A stretch of 64,000 nucleotides of DNA. Origin: Mucilaginibacter sp. UR6-11 (lineage in GTDB: Bacteria > Bacteroidota > Bacteroidia > Sphingobacteriales > Sphingobacteriaceae). The position numbers and the translations under genes are program-made. Location: assembly GCF_020880695.1 (NCBI RefSeq), contig NZ_JAJIWO010000002.1, forward strand, positions 744,432 through 808,431, written 5' to 3'. Of this stretch, positions 51,946 to 60,319 are shown piece by piece (positions within the stretch are counted from its first letter, which is position 1; each line of letters opens with the position of its first letter). Below the pieces are notes generated by a model. It was not told where the DNA came from. It did not search any database and saw only the letters and a program-made list of their open reading frames with translations.

Positions 51946-52986
51946 ATGCAATTTACCGCCCAGCAAATAGCTTTATTACTCAACGGAACAGTTGAAGGTG
52001 ATCCGTTAGTAGCGGTTAATCAGTTGGCTAAAATTGAAGAAGCCGTTGCCGGCACGCTTTCGTTCCTGGCCAATCCAAAATATGAACAATATCTTTATAC
52101 CACCAACGCATCCATAGTTATTGTAAACAATGACCTGCAGCTTACCGGCCCGGTAAAAGCTACGCTGATAAGAGTGGACAATGCTTACAGCGCTTTTACT
52201 TTATTGCTTGATCAATATCAAACCATCAAGCTTAATAAAAGCGGTATTGAGCAGCCTAACTTTGTACATCCGTCGGCAACAATCGGCAAGGATGTATATA
52301 TAGGGGCGTTCGCTTATATCGGCCCGGATGTAAAAGTGGGCGATAACAGTAAAATATATCCCAATACTTATATCGGCGACAATGTTACCATCGGTAAAAA
52401 TGTTACCCTGTTTGCCGGCGTTAAGGTTTATTTTGACTGTGTGTTGGGCGATAATGTCATCGTGCACTCGGGCGCCATTATTGGCAGCGACGGCTTCGGC
52501 TTTGCCCCGGCCGGCGATGGCACCTACAAAAAAATTGCCCAGATTGGCAATGTTATTTTAGAAGACGATGTGGAAGTAGGTTCAAATACTACTATCGACC
52601 GGGCAACCATGGGCTCGACCGTTATCCGCAAAGGCGTAAAACTGGATAACCTGATCCAGATCGCCCACAATGTAGAGATAGGCTCAAACACGGTTATAGC
52701 CGCACAAACCGGCATATCAGGCAGTACAAAAATCGGCGAGCAGGTAATATTGGGCGGGCAGGTAGGTGTGGTAGGGCATATCAGCATAGCCAGGGGGTCG
52801 CAGGTGCAGGCGCAATCGGGTATAGGCCGTACCATTGATGAAGAAAATAAAAAATGGGCCGGAACACCGGCTTTTGCGTATAGCAGCAATATGCGGTCGC
52901 AGGTGGTGATACAGCGGTTGCCCGAATTGGAAAAAAGAATACAAGAGTTAGAAAAAATAATCGCTGAATTGCGTAAGAGTAGTTAA
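51946..52986 (+). CDS. lpxD: UDP-3-O-acylglucosamine N-acyltransferase LpxD
   Basis: The 346-residue protein has the N-terminal uridine-binding domain (1-100, with GTLSFLANPKYEQYLYTT) and a left-handed beta helix built from hexapeptides (about 105-310). HSGAIIGSDGFGFAP and DNLIQIAHNVEIGSNTVIAA contain the catalytic His region. A C-terminal helix (ELEKRIQELEKIIAELRKSS) forms the trimer coil. It transfers a 3-hydroxyacyl chain from ACP to UDP-3-O-acylglucosamine in lipid A synthesis. It is the first gene of the lpxD-lpxC/fabZ-lpxA run. Confidence 0.97.
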   Translation: MQFTAQQIALLLNGTVEGDPLVAVNQLAKIEEAVAGTLSFLANPKYEQYLYTTNASIVIVNNDLQLTGPVKATLIRVDNAYSAFTLLLDQYQTIKLNKSGIEQPNFVHPSATIGKDVYIGAFAYIGPDVKVGDNSKIYPNTYIGDNVTIGKNVTLFAGVKVYFDCVLGDNVIVHSGAIIGSDGFGFAPAGDGTYKKIAQIGNVILEDDVEVGSNTTIDRATMGSTVIRKGVKLDNLIQIAHNVEIGSNTVIAAQTGISGSTKIGEQVILGGQVGVVGHISIARGSQVQAQSGIGRTIDEENKKWAGTPAFAYSSNMRSQVVIQRLPELEKRIQELEKIIAELRKSS

Positions 52987-53062
52987 TTAGTAACTTGTCG
53001 TTAGTTATCGGACATAATTGCCAGGCTGATGACAGATATCTAATGACCAATGATCAACAAGA

Positions 53063-54475
53063 ATGAACATAAAACAAAGAACTATTAAGGCGCCCGTTTC
53101 TGTTTCGGGCTCAGGCTTACATACCGGCGAAAAGGTTACCATGACCTTTAATCCCGCGCCGGAGAATCACGGCTACAAATTTAGAAGGATTGACATAGTT
53201 GGCATGCCGGTTATTGACGCCGACGTTGATAACGTTACAGATACATCACGCGGTACAACCATTTCACAAAACGGCGCAAGCGTTAGTACCATTGAGCACG
53301 TATTGGCGGCGCTGGTTGGCCTGGAAATTGATAACCTGCTGATAGATATGGATGGCCCCGAAACGCCGATAATGGATGGCAGCTCTATCCAGTTTGTGGA
53401 AGCTATCCGCAGTGCGGGTTTTGCCGAGCAGGAAGCCGACCGTGAGTATTACCATATCCCATATAACATCCATTATTCAGAGCCCGACCGTAAGGTAGAG
53501 ATGGTGGCCATGCCTTTGGATGATGATTACCGCTTTACCTGTATGGTTGATTATAACTCGCAGGTATTGGGTAGCCAGCATGCCAGTATATCTTCAATTA
53601 CCGAATTTGTTGACGATATAGCCTCATGCCGTACGTTTTGCTTTTTGCATGAGCTGGAAATGCTGTTAAAGCACGACCTGATAAAAGGCGGCGATTTAAA
53701 CAACGCCATTGTAGTAGTTGATAAGGACGTTGACCAGGAAGAACTTGACCACCTGGCTAAGCTGTTTAACCGCAAAGATATCAGCGTAGCGCCGCAAGGC
53801 ATATTAAACAATATTGAGCTGCGCCATCAAAACGAGCCTGCAAGACACAAATTGTTGGATATGATTGGTGACCTGGCCTTAGTAGGTGTACCGTTGCGCG
53901 GGCATATTATGGCTGCAAGGCCGGGCCACGCAGCAAACGTTGCGTTTGCCAAAAAAATAAAGACACTCATCAAAAAAGAGCGCAGCCGCAAACACTTTAA
54001 GATTTACGACCCCAACATGAAACCGGTATATGATACCGTGCAGATCATGGAGATATTGCCGCACCGCTACCCGATGTTAATGATCGATAAGATCCTTGAA
54101 CTGACCAAGAGCCACGTGGTAGGGTTGAAAAATGTAACCATGAACGAGGGGATCTTTATGGGGCATTTCCCGGGTGCGCCATTGTTCCCGGGGGTATTGC
54201 AGATCGAGGCTATGGCGCAAACCGGTGGTATACTAGTGCTAAATACCGTTCCTGATCCGCAAAATTATATTACCTTGTTCCTTAAGATTGAGAACGCGCG
54301 TTTTAAGGATAAGGTGGTCCCGGGCGATACCGTGATATTCCACTGTAACTTAATTGCACCCATACGCCGTGGCATAGCCCAGATGAAAGGTATTGGTATG
54401 GTGGGCGAGCGCGTGGTAGTAGAGGCCGAACTGATGGCACAAATTGTTAAAAAAACAAAAACTGAAGAAGCATGA
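53063..54475 (+). CDS. lpxC: Fused LpxC deacetylase / FabZ dehydratase
   Basis: The 470-residue protein is a natural fusion. Residues about 1-310 are LpxC: SVSGSGLHTGEKVTMTFNPA, VSTIEHVLAALVGLEIDN (zinc His), HKLLDMIGDLALVG (zinc His-Asp) and GHIMAARPGHAANVAFA (catalytic His). Residues about 325-470 are FabZ: ILPHRYPMLMIDKILEL and GHFPGAPLFPGVLQIEAMAQ with catalytic His and Glu. LpxC deacetylates UDP-acyl-GlcNAc, the committed lipid A step, and FabZ dehydrates 3-hydroxyacyl-ACP. Joining them ties lipid A to fatty-acid synthesis, which compete for hydroxyacyl-ACP. The fusion is standard in Bacteroidota. It overlaps lpxA by ATGA. Confidence 0.97.
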   Translation: MNIKQRTIKAPVSVSGSGLHTGEKVTMTFNPAPENHGYKFRRIDIVGMPVIDADVDNVTDTSRGTTISQNGASVSTIEHVLAALVGLEIDNLLIDMDGPETPIMDGSSIQFVEAIRSAGFAEQEADREYYHIPYNIHYSEPDRKVEMVAMPLDDDYRFTCMVDYNSQVLGSQHASISSITEFVDDIASCRTFCFLHELEMLLKHDLIKGGDLNNAIVVVDKDVDQEELDHLAKLFNRKDISVAPQGILNNIELRHQNEPARHKLLDMIGDLALVGVPLRGHIMAARPGHAANVAFAKKIKTLIKKERSRKHFKIYDPNMKPVYDTVQIMEILPHRYPMLMIDKILELTKSHVVGLKNVTMNEGIFMGHFPGAPLFPGVLQIEAMAQTGGILVLNTVPDPQNYITLFLKIENARFKDKVVPGDTVIFHCNLIAPIRRGIAQMKGIGMVGERVVVEAELMAQIVKKTKTEEA

Positions 54476-55257
54476 TCCAACCCCTGGCATATATACACCC
54501 ACAGGCAAAAATAGCCGACAACGTAGTTATTGAACCATTTGTTACCATTCATAAAGACGTTGAAGTAGGCGAGGGCACCTGGATAGGCTCAAACTCGGTA
54601 ATCATGGATGGCGCGCGTATTGGTAAAAACTGCCGTATTTTTCCGGGTGCCGTAGTATCGGCGCCGCCGCAGGATTTAAAATACAAAGGCGAGCCAAGTA
54701 CTGTTACCATTGGCGACAATACCGTTATCCGCGAATGCGTAACCCTGAACCGCGGTACCGCTTTAGATAAAAACACCACCACCATAGGCAGCAATTGCCT
54801 GCTGATGGCCTATGTACACGTTGCCCATGATTGTGTTATTGGCGATAATGTGATCGTTGCAAACTCGGTGCAGCTGGCGGGGCATATTAATGTTTATGAT
54901 TTTGCCTTTATCGGCGGTGGCTCATTGGTGCACCAGTTTGTTGAAATTGGCGCGCATAGCATGATCTCAGGCGGGTCACTGGTGCGTAAGGATGTGCCGC
55001 CCTATACCAAAGCAGGGCGCGAACCATTGTCTTATATCGGTATCAACTCGGTAGGCCTGCGTCGCCGCGGCTTTTCGGCCGAAACGATCAACGAGATCCA
55101 GGAGATCTACCGGATCATCTTCCTGAAAAAATATAACATGACCAAGGCACTGGATATTATCGAGGCCGAATTTAACCCAACCGTTGAGCGCGACGAGATC
55201 ATCAACTTCGTACAAAACTCGCAGCGTGGTATCATGAAGGGATTTGGGAGTAGTTAG
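54472..55257 (+). CDS. lpxA: UDP-N-acetylglucosamine acyltransferase LpxA
   Basis: The 261-residue protein is a hexapeptide-repeat trimer enzyme: LAYIHPQAKIADNVVIEPFV, RNRGT-type ECVTLNRGTALD, NCLLMAYVHVAHDCVIGDNV (catalytic His region), and the C-terminal GINSVGLRRRGFSAETINEI, the LpxA hallmark. It adds the first 3-hydroxyacyl chain to UDP-GlcNAc. Its ATG overlaps the lpxC-fabZ stop (ATGA), showing translational coupling, so the three lipid A genes form one operon. Confidence 0.97.
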   Translation: MIQPLAYIHPQAKIADNVVIEPFVTIHKDVEVGEGTWIGSNSVIMDGARIGKNCRIFPGAVVSAPPQDLKYKGEPSTVTIGDNTVIRECVTLNRGTALDKNTTTIGSNCLLMAYVHVAHDCVIGDNVIVANSVQLAGHINVYDFAFIGGGSLVHQFVEIGAHSMISGGSLVRKDVPPYTKAGREPLSYIGINSVGLRRRGFSAETINEIQEIYRIIFLKKYNMTKALDIIEAEFNPTVERDEIINFVQNSQRGIMKGFGSS

Positions 55258-55332
55258 TCATTGGCCACTGGTCATTAGTCATTAGTATGACGGACCGGTA
55301 ATCCAAAGGTTATCACAAATGACGAATGACGA
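55258..55332. repeat. Intergenic word-repeat palindrome (lpxA / ABC gap)
   Basis: GTCATTAGTCATTA faces AATGACGAATGACGAATGACAA; the words GTCATT and AATGAC recur six or more times. The right part, with ATG(AC) units, runs into the next start codon. Confidence 0.6.
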
Positions 55333-55968
55333 ATGACAAATGACCAATTCTCCATCAAGCTAAGTCAAATCGGCCGCCGCTTTAACCGAGACTGGATTTT
55401 CCGGGGGATAGATCATACATTTATAAGCGGCGAAAGTTATGCTATACTGGGATCAAATGGTTCGGGTAAATCAACCTTATTAGCCGTATTAAACGGCAGT
55501 CTTTCGCCATCTGCCGGTAGTATCAATTATTTTTTTGAGAATAAAGAGGTCGAGGTTGAACAAGTGTTTCAGCATCTCAGCCTGGCCGCGCCGTACCTGG
55601 AACTGATAGAAGAATTTTCGCTGGGGGAAATGATCGATTTTCACTTTAAGTTTAAAACCTATAAGCAGAGGATAGATAAAACTGTTATAATTGAACTGTT
55701 GAACCTGCCCGGCAGCCAAAACAAGCTGATCCGTTACTTTTCATCAGGGATGAAACAGCGCCTTAAGCTGGCGCTGGCTTTTTGTGCTGATACGCCCATA
55801 TTGATGCTGGACGAACCCACCTCAAATTTAGACGCGCAGGGGGTAGACTGGTACTTAAATTTGGTACAACAGTTTGCGAAGGACAGGTTAACCATTATCT
55901 GCTCCAACCAGGAGCATGAATATAGTTTTTGCAAGCACCGGTTAAACATAACTGATTATAAACAATGA
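55333..55968 (+). CDS. ABC transporter ATP-binding protein
   Basis: The 211-residue ATPase has Walker A LGSNGSGKSTLL, signature YFSSGMKQRLKLAL and Walker B PILMLDEPTSNLDAQG. The signature is SSGMK rather than LSGGQ, an acceptable variant seen in export-type ATPases. The start codon lies inside the repeat-like ATGAC sequence, and the protein may begin a few codons further on. There is no permease gene beside it; its stop overlaps the glycosyltransferase start by ATGA. A role in export of a lipid or polysaccharide is plausible but unproven. Confidence 0.9.
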   Translation: MTNDQFSIKLSQIGRRFNRDWIFRGIDHTFISGESYAILGSNGSGKSTLLAVLNGSLSPSAGSINYFFENKEVEVEQVFQHLSLAAPYLELIEEFSLGEMIDFHFKFKTYKQRIDKTVIIELLNLPGSQNKLIRYFSSGMKQRLKLALAFCADTPILMLDEPTSNLDAQGVDWYLNLVQQFAKDRLTIICSNQEHEYSFCKHRLNITDYKQ

Positions 55969-57095
55969 TACTGCTTGTTTACAGCATTGCTGCCACTGTT
56001 ATATGGATAGGGTTTATGACCTACCTGCTGATCGGCCTCCATCAAATCAAAAAATTAAAAGCCCAGCCAATTACTGCAGAACAGCCACCCTTAGCTATCA
56101 TTATAGCAGTACGTAACGAAGAGGAAGATTTAGAGAAAGCTTTGCAAAGCGTTTGTAATATCAATTACCAGAACCATCGCATTATTGTAGTGAATGACAG
56201 GTCGACCGACCGCACTGCCGAAATATTAGCCGGGTTTGATCATCCCCGAATGAAGTTAATTACACTGGATGAATTACCGCATGGTTGGCTTGGTAAGAAC
56301 AACGCTTTATACCAGGGCTATAAAAACAGCACCGAAGAATGGATGCTGTTTACTGATGCTGATATAGAGTTTCACCCTGATGCCATCAGCCGGGCGTTTG
56401 GCTACGTGGAAAAACACAACCTCGACCATTTAAGCGTATTGCCCGATGTAAGGTCAAGATCAGTTATTTTAAATAGTGTACTGGCAACCTTTAGCATGAT
56501 GCTGATGATGTTGACGCGCCCCTGGGATGCCAAAAAACCGCGCCGCAGCGGATCATTAGGCGTTGGTGCCTTTAACCTGGTTAAACGCACTGCTTATGAA
56601 CAGGCAGGCACTCATGTGAAAATAAAGCTGCGGCCTGATGATGATTTAAAACTGGGCCAGAATATTAAGCGCGCTGGCCTGCGGCAGGACGTATTAAGCG
56701 GCGGAGGTTATATCTGCTTAGAGTGGTACAAAAGTCTGCAGCAGTTTAGAAACGGGTTGTTAAAAAACTCTTTTTCAGTTGGTAATTATAATGCCTTCAG
56801 GACGGTTGCCGATGTTACGGCCACCTTATTAACCACTGCCCTGCCCATCCCCGTCATGCTTATTTTTGGCGATACGGCTATCCGCTTAATGGCTTGTTTG
56901 GTATTGGCCGCACAGGTTTTCTTTATGTCAGTCAATCCGCGAAATAAATGGTGGTACGCGCTGATGATACCTTACGCCGGGTTTTTAATGGCTTATATTC
57001 TTGCAAAATCGGCCTGTGTTACGTTAAAGCAGGGCGGGATTTATTGGCGGGAAAGCTTTTATTCGCTGGCGATGTTGAGGGGTGAGGAAGAATAA
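55965..57095 (+). CDS. Membrane-bound family 2 glycosyltransferase
   Basis: The 376-residue protein starts with a membrane helix (LVYSIAATVIWIGFMTYLLI), has the GT-A nucleotide-sugar site LAIIIAVRNEEEDLEKAL and VVNDRSTDRTAEIL, and a DxD-like FTDADIEFHPDAIS. Late helices (VTATLLTTALPIPVMLIF and following) anchor it again. The arrangement resembles HpnB/CrtQ-type transferases acting on lipids. The acceptor is unknown. It overlaps the ABC gene by ATGA and is followed by the 57.1-57.5 kb gap. Confidence 0.88.
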   Translation: MILLVYSIAATVIWIGFMTYLLIGLHQIKKLKAQPITAEQPPLAIIIAVRNEEEDLEKALQSVCNINYQNHRIIVVNDRSTDRTAEILAGFDHPRMKLITLDELPHGWLGKNNALYQGYKNSTEEWMLFTDADIEFHPDAISRAFGYVEKHNLDHLSVLPDVRSRSVILNSVLATFSMMLMMLTRPWDAKKPRRSGSLGVGAFNLVKRTAYEQAGTHVKIKLRPDDDLKLGQNIKRAGLRQDVLSGGGYICLEWYKSLQQFRNGLLKNSFSVGNYNAFRTVADVTATLLTTALPIPVMLIFGDTAIRLMACLVLAAQVFFMSVNPRNKWWYALMIPYAGFLMAYILAKSACVTLKQGGIYWRESFYSLAMLRGEEE

Positions 57096-57480
57096 ATAAA
57101 TTACTTATAACTTATCGTTCCCTGAGGGTTCTTGAAAAACTCTGAAAAAAGCCCAAACTTATACGGCTTTTCATAAATTCCAGGTGTTTCACTTAAAGTG
57201 TTTCACTCTAAATCGTAAAACATCCAAAAAATCAGTTAGAACGGTTATTTACAATCGGTTAACAACATCGCCTGAAGTATTTGTACTGTTGCAAAGTGTT
57301 TCACCCGACTTTATTAATTAGCTTATTTACAGGATAGTAGTAGAAAAAGTGTTGCAAAGTGTTTCACTTTTTTGTGAAACAGTACACTTAACGCGCCAGC
57401 CTGATTATGGCATAATTAGGACAATGGGCGAAAAACAAAATCCCATCCGCTTCCTTGTCTACCTATAAACAAAACTACTT
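57096..57480. other. 385-bp intergenic region with TGTTTCAC half-site cluster
   Basis: Four copies of TGTTTCAC (57185, 57199, 57297, 57360) and one inverted copy (57374-57381) lie in this gene-free stretch, and an 18-base direct repeat (TGTTGCAAAGTGTTTCAC) occurs at 57287 and 57350. No ORF or tRNA is visible. The alcohol dehydrogenase promoter is expected near its right end. Confidence 0.65.
57360..57381. promoter_or_regulatory. parS-like split palindrome
   Basis: TGTTTCAC-TTTTTT-GTGAAACA: both 8-base halves match the halves of the ParB site TGTTTCACGTGAAACA, but are separated by six T instead of abutting. It may be a variant ParB or other dimer-binding site, or a member of the word-repeat class. 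Confidence 0.35.
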
Positions 57481-58524
57481 ATGATACCAGTAAAAGGATA
57501 CGCGGCGCAAACGCCGGAAACAGATCTTGCCCCGTGGGATTTTGAAAGACGCGAAGTTGGGCCGCATGATGTACAGTTTGATATTTTATTTTGCGGCGTT
57601 TGCCACTCTGATCTGCACCAGATCAAAAACGATTGGTTTGAAGGGATCTTCCCGATGGTGCCCGGTCACGAAATTGTTGGCCGTATAGTTAAGGTTGGCG
57701 ACCATGTAACGAAATTTCAGGTTGGCCAGCTGGCAGGTACCGGCTGTATGGTCGACTCGTGCCGTGTGTGCGAAAACTGTAAAGAAGGCCTGGAGCAATA
57801 CTGTATCCCGGGCAGCTCGCAAACCTATAATGGTTTGGAGCAGGACAAAAAAACACCTACCTACGGTGGCTACTCGAACAGCATTGTAGTTAACGAAGAT
57901 TTTGTATTGCATATATCTGAAGACCTTGACCTGGCTGCTACCGCGCCGTTATTGTGCGCAGGTATAACCACCTATTCGCCACTACGCCACTGGAAGGTTG
58001 GGAAAGCCCACAAACTGGCTGTTTTAGGTTTAGGCGGATTGGGCCACATGGGCGTTAAATTTGGTGTTGCGCTTGGTGCCGAGGTAACGGTATTAAGTAC
58101 CTCGCCTAAAAAAGAAGCGGATGCTAAAGCCTTAGGCGCCCATCATTTTTTGGTAACCACAGATGAAGAGCAAGTTAAAGCCGCTGCTAATACGTTTGAT
58201 TTTATATTAGACACCGTGGCAGCCCCACACGATTTTAATATGTATCTTAATTTATTAAAAATTAATGGTGTGCATATTTGTGTTGGCGTACCACCGGAGC
58301 CGGCCAGTATAGCGGCATTTAGCTTAATAGGTGGCCGCAGAAGTTTGGCTGGTTCATCTATAGGCGGCATAGCCGAAACGCAGGAGATGCTGGATTTCTG
58401 CGCCGAGCACAAGATCGTTTCAGATATTGAAATGATTGATATCAAAGATATTCAAACTGCTTATGACCGTATGGTTAAAGGCGATGTGCGTTACCGCTTT
58501 GTAATAGATATGGCCACGCTGTAA
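57481..58524 (+). CDS. Zinc-dependent NAD(P) alcohol/aldehyde dehydrogenase (YahK/CAD-like)
   Basis: The 347-residue protein has catalytic zinc ligands in FCGVCHSDLHQ (Cys38) and VPGHEIVGRI (His), a structural zinc loop with four Cys (GCMVDSCRVCENCKEGLE plus QYC), and a nucleotide-binding VLGLGGLGHMGVKFG. The middle segment APLLCAGITTYSPLRHWK has the third catalytic zinc Cys. Relatives reduce aldehydes with NADPH (cinnamyl-alcohol or YahK type). It is monocistronic and the substrate is unknown. Confidence 0.92.
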   Translation: MIPVKGYAAQTPETDLAPWDFERREVGPHDVQFDILFCGVCHSDLHQIKNDWFEGIFPMVPGHEIVGRIVKVGDHVTKFQVGQLAGTGCMVDSCRVCENCKEGLEQYCIPGSSQTYNGLEQDKKTPTYGGYSNSIVVNEDFVLHISEDLDLAATAPLLCAGITTYSPLRHWKVGKAHKLAVLGLGGLGHMGVKFGVALGAEVTVLSTSPKKEADAKALGAHHFLVTTDEEQVKAAANTFDFILDTVAAPHDFNMYLNLLKINGVHICVGVPPEPASIAAFSLIGGRRSLAGSSIGGIAETQEMLDFCAEHKIVSDIEMIDIKDIQTAYDRMVKGDVRYRFVIDMATL

Positions 58525-58642
58525 GGCAAAAGGTTAAAGCAACAAAGGCGAAAGGCGAAAGGCAAAAAAACCTTTTTACCTTTCGCCTTTTACCTCAATA
58601 AAAGCCTTTCACCTCAAACTTGCAACTTTCCCTGTAAGTCCC
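58525..58642. repeat. Intergenic word-repeat palindrome (adh / efp gap)
   Basis: AAAGGCGAAAGG occurs twice in tandem (58544-58555, 58551-58562) and pairs with CCTTTCGCCTTT (58579-58590). The words AAAGG/CCTTT recur several more times. TTTCGCCTTTTACCT also lies after the 38743 terminator. Confidence 0.75.
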
Positions 58643-58650
58643 TAAGTTTG
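58643..58650 (+). promoter_or_regulatory. TAnnTTTG -7 box for efp
   Basis: TAAGTTTG matches the consensus, 19 bases before the ATG at 58670. Confidence 0.5.
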
Positions 58651-58669
58651 CGCCTTCAATAATATTACT

Positions 58670-59233
58670 ATGTCTAAAGCATCTGAAGTAAAAAATGGTA
58701 ACATTCTTCGCTTTAATGGCGAGCTGTTACAGGTAGAAGAGTTTTTACACCGTACACCGGGTAACCTGCGCGCGTTTTACCAGGCCCGCATGCGTAATGT
58801 AAAAAGTGGCAAACTGGTCGAATATCGTTTCCGTACAGACGAGGACGTTACGATTGCCCGGGTTGAAACCAACAATTACCAATATTTATATGATGACGGC
58901 ACTGGTTTGGTGATCATGGATAACGACACTTACGATCAGCATACCGTACCCAAAGCCTTATTTGGCCCGGCCGTAAAGTTTTTAAAAGAGGGCATGAATG
59001 TTATTGTAGCTTTTGAAAGCGAAGAACCGATAATGGCCAATATCCCTGCATCAGCCGAATTAGAAATAACTTATACCGAGCCCGCCGTAAAAGGCGATAC
59101 TTCAACCGGTGCGCTGAAAAAAGCTACCGTTGAAACAGGGGCAGAAATCAACGTTCCGCTATTCATCAATATCGGCGATAAAGTTAAAGTAGATACGGTT
59201 AACGGCACTTACGTAGAGCGGGTTAAATCATAG
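58670..59233 (+). CDS. efp: Elongation factor P with Asn at the modified-lysine position
   Basis: The 187-residue protein has the three EF-P domains: KOW-like N-terminus (MSKASEVKNGNILRFNGELL), OB domain (GPAVKFLKEGMNVIVAFESE) and C-terminal OB (PLFINIGDKVKVDTVNGTYV). EF-P relieves ribosome stalling at polyproline. The loop that reaches the peptidyl-transferase centre is RTPGNLRAFYQ (P30-G31-N32-L33-R34), where E. coli has PGKGQAF with modified Lys34. Here the tip is Asn32, so the known lysine or rhamnose modifications cannot occur at that site; none of the modification genes is in the window. Confidence 0.95.
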   Translation: MSKASEVKNGNILRFNGELLQVEEFLHRTPGNLRAFYQARMRNVKSGKLVEYRFRTDEDVTIARVETNNYQYLYDDGTGLVIMDNDTYDQHTVPKALFGPAVKFLKEGMNVIVAFESEEPIMANIPASAELEITYTEPAVKGDTSTGALKKATVETGAEINVPLFINIGDKVKVDTVNGTYVERVKS

Positions 59234-59272
59234 CCGTTCCACAAGTATTATAAGTTGAGTAGAGGTTGGTTG

Positions 59273-59782
59273 CTATCTCAGATAAACTGCATCTTCTTCA
59301 CCGCTCTCGCTCAGTACCACGTCAATATGTTCTTTAATGATGGTAGACAGTGCTATGCCCGAGTAATCGGTACTGACAGGGAAATTTTTGTGGTTCCGGT
59401 CAACCAATACAACGGTACGCAGTTTTTTCAACGGTACATTCATAAATACGCCGAAGCCGTAAGCAAGGGATTTGCCGCTGTTCAGTACATCATCCACTAA
59501 AATAACCACCTTGCCGTTACATATTTGCAGGTCAAAATCCAGCCGGGCATGCAGGCTTGAGCTAAAGCGGTCAAGGTCAATAGTAAGCAGCGTGCTTTTA
59601 AATGGCGCAATTTTATCCAGTACTTTTTTTAAGCGTGCCGCTAAAAACCCGCCGCGCGGCAGCATGCCGGCAATTACTATCTCCGTTTCGTCAAAGTTAT
59701 CTTCCAGGATCTGGTAAGCAATACGGTCAATTTTTTGCTGTATTTGCTGTTTATTTAAGATGAGTAATTTTTTGCCTTCCAT
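59273..59782 (-). CDS. Phosphoribosyltransferase (PyrR-like)
   Basis: The 169-residue protein has the PRPP motif VVILVDDVLNSGKSLAYG and upstream VIAGMLPRGGFLAARL, then FKSTLLTIDLDRF. This is the type I PRTase fold, closest to PyrR (uracil PRTase/attenuator) by length and the D-D-V-L motif. Without pyr genes nearby, a regulatory role cannot be claimed. It is the first of two minus-strand genes here, with the 59831-60226 protein upstream on the same strand. Confidence 0.85.
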   Translation of the reverse strand: MEGKKLLILNKQQIQQKIDRIAYQILEDNFDETEIVIAGMLPRGGFLAARLKKVLDKIAPFKSTLLTIDLDRFSSSLHARLDFDLQICNGKVVILVDDVLNSGKSLAYGFGVFMNVPLKKLRTVVLVDRNHKNFPVSTDYSGIALSTIIKEHIDVVLSESGEEDAVYLR

Positions 59783-59830
59783 TTTGTTGCTACTTACGCT
59801 AAAGTAAATAAATTAATTAAATGACAAGGG

Positions 59831-60226
59831 TCATTCGTAGGGTACAAACACAAAATTTGCCCCTTCGGGCACCACTACAAACACGCACATAAAATCTTTT
59901 GGATTTTTGTAGTTGGTTATAAAACGATCTTTCAGCTCGGGTTTTACAACACCTGCCTCTAAAAATTCCTCCAGGGTTGAAGCGTGGATGCTCCATTCGG
60001 TATTTAATTCAAAGCGGTCCAATATCAGCTCGCCCAGTTTTAGTTCATGCTGATGAGCGATAAAGATAGGGTACCTTGACAGTCCCTCTACCATAATCTC
60101 CACCGCAACTTCGCGTATGGATTCACTAAACATTTTCAGATCGCGCTGTAAACTTACCAGCGGACTATCAGCCGCCGGCTTTTGCGCCCCACCACGATTT
60201 TCATTAAGCAATTCTTCCGGTTCCAT
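59831..60226 (-). CDS. Conserved protein of unknown function
   Basis: The start at 60226 (MEPEELLNENRGGAQKPAAD) is chosen; the longer frame adds residues encoded by the CTCCCCGGCAGGGA intergenic repeat and so is unlikely. The 131-residue protein is a compact mixed fold: LVSLQRDLKMFSESIREVAV, IAHQHELKLGELILDRFELN, FMCVFVVVPEGANFVFVPYE. I recognise no motif. It is 48 bases upstream of the phosphoribosyltransferase gene on the same strand and may share its transcript. Confidence 0.7.
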   Translation of the reverse strand: MEPEELLNENRGGAQKPAADSPLVSLQRDLKMFSESIREVAVEIMVEGLSRYPIFIAHQHELKLGELILDRFELNTEWSIHASTLEEFLEAGVVKPELKDRFITNYKNPKDFMCVFVVVPEGANFVFVPYE

Positions 60227-60319
60227 AAGGCTACCTCTAAAATCTCCCCGGCAGGGAAGACATTTTGTTTTTATTTTAAACTTCTTTTTCAAAATTCTCC
60301 CGATAGGGAGGATTAACCG
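60227..60319. repeat. CTCCCCGGCAGGG intergenic repeat
   Basis: AATCTCCCCGGCAGGGAAGAC and AATTCTCCCGATAGGGAGGA flank an AT-rich spacer, each self-complementary. It is the second locus of the family seen at 41412-41514. Confidence 0.65.

Noticed and set aside
57360..57381. Bona fide chromosomal parS site
   Set aside because: The half sites match, but the six-T spacer departs from the ungapped consensus, so I list it only as parS-like.
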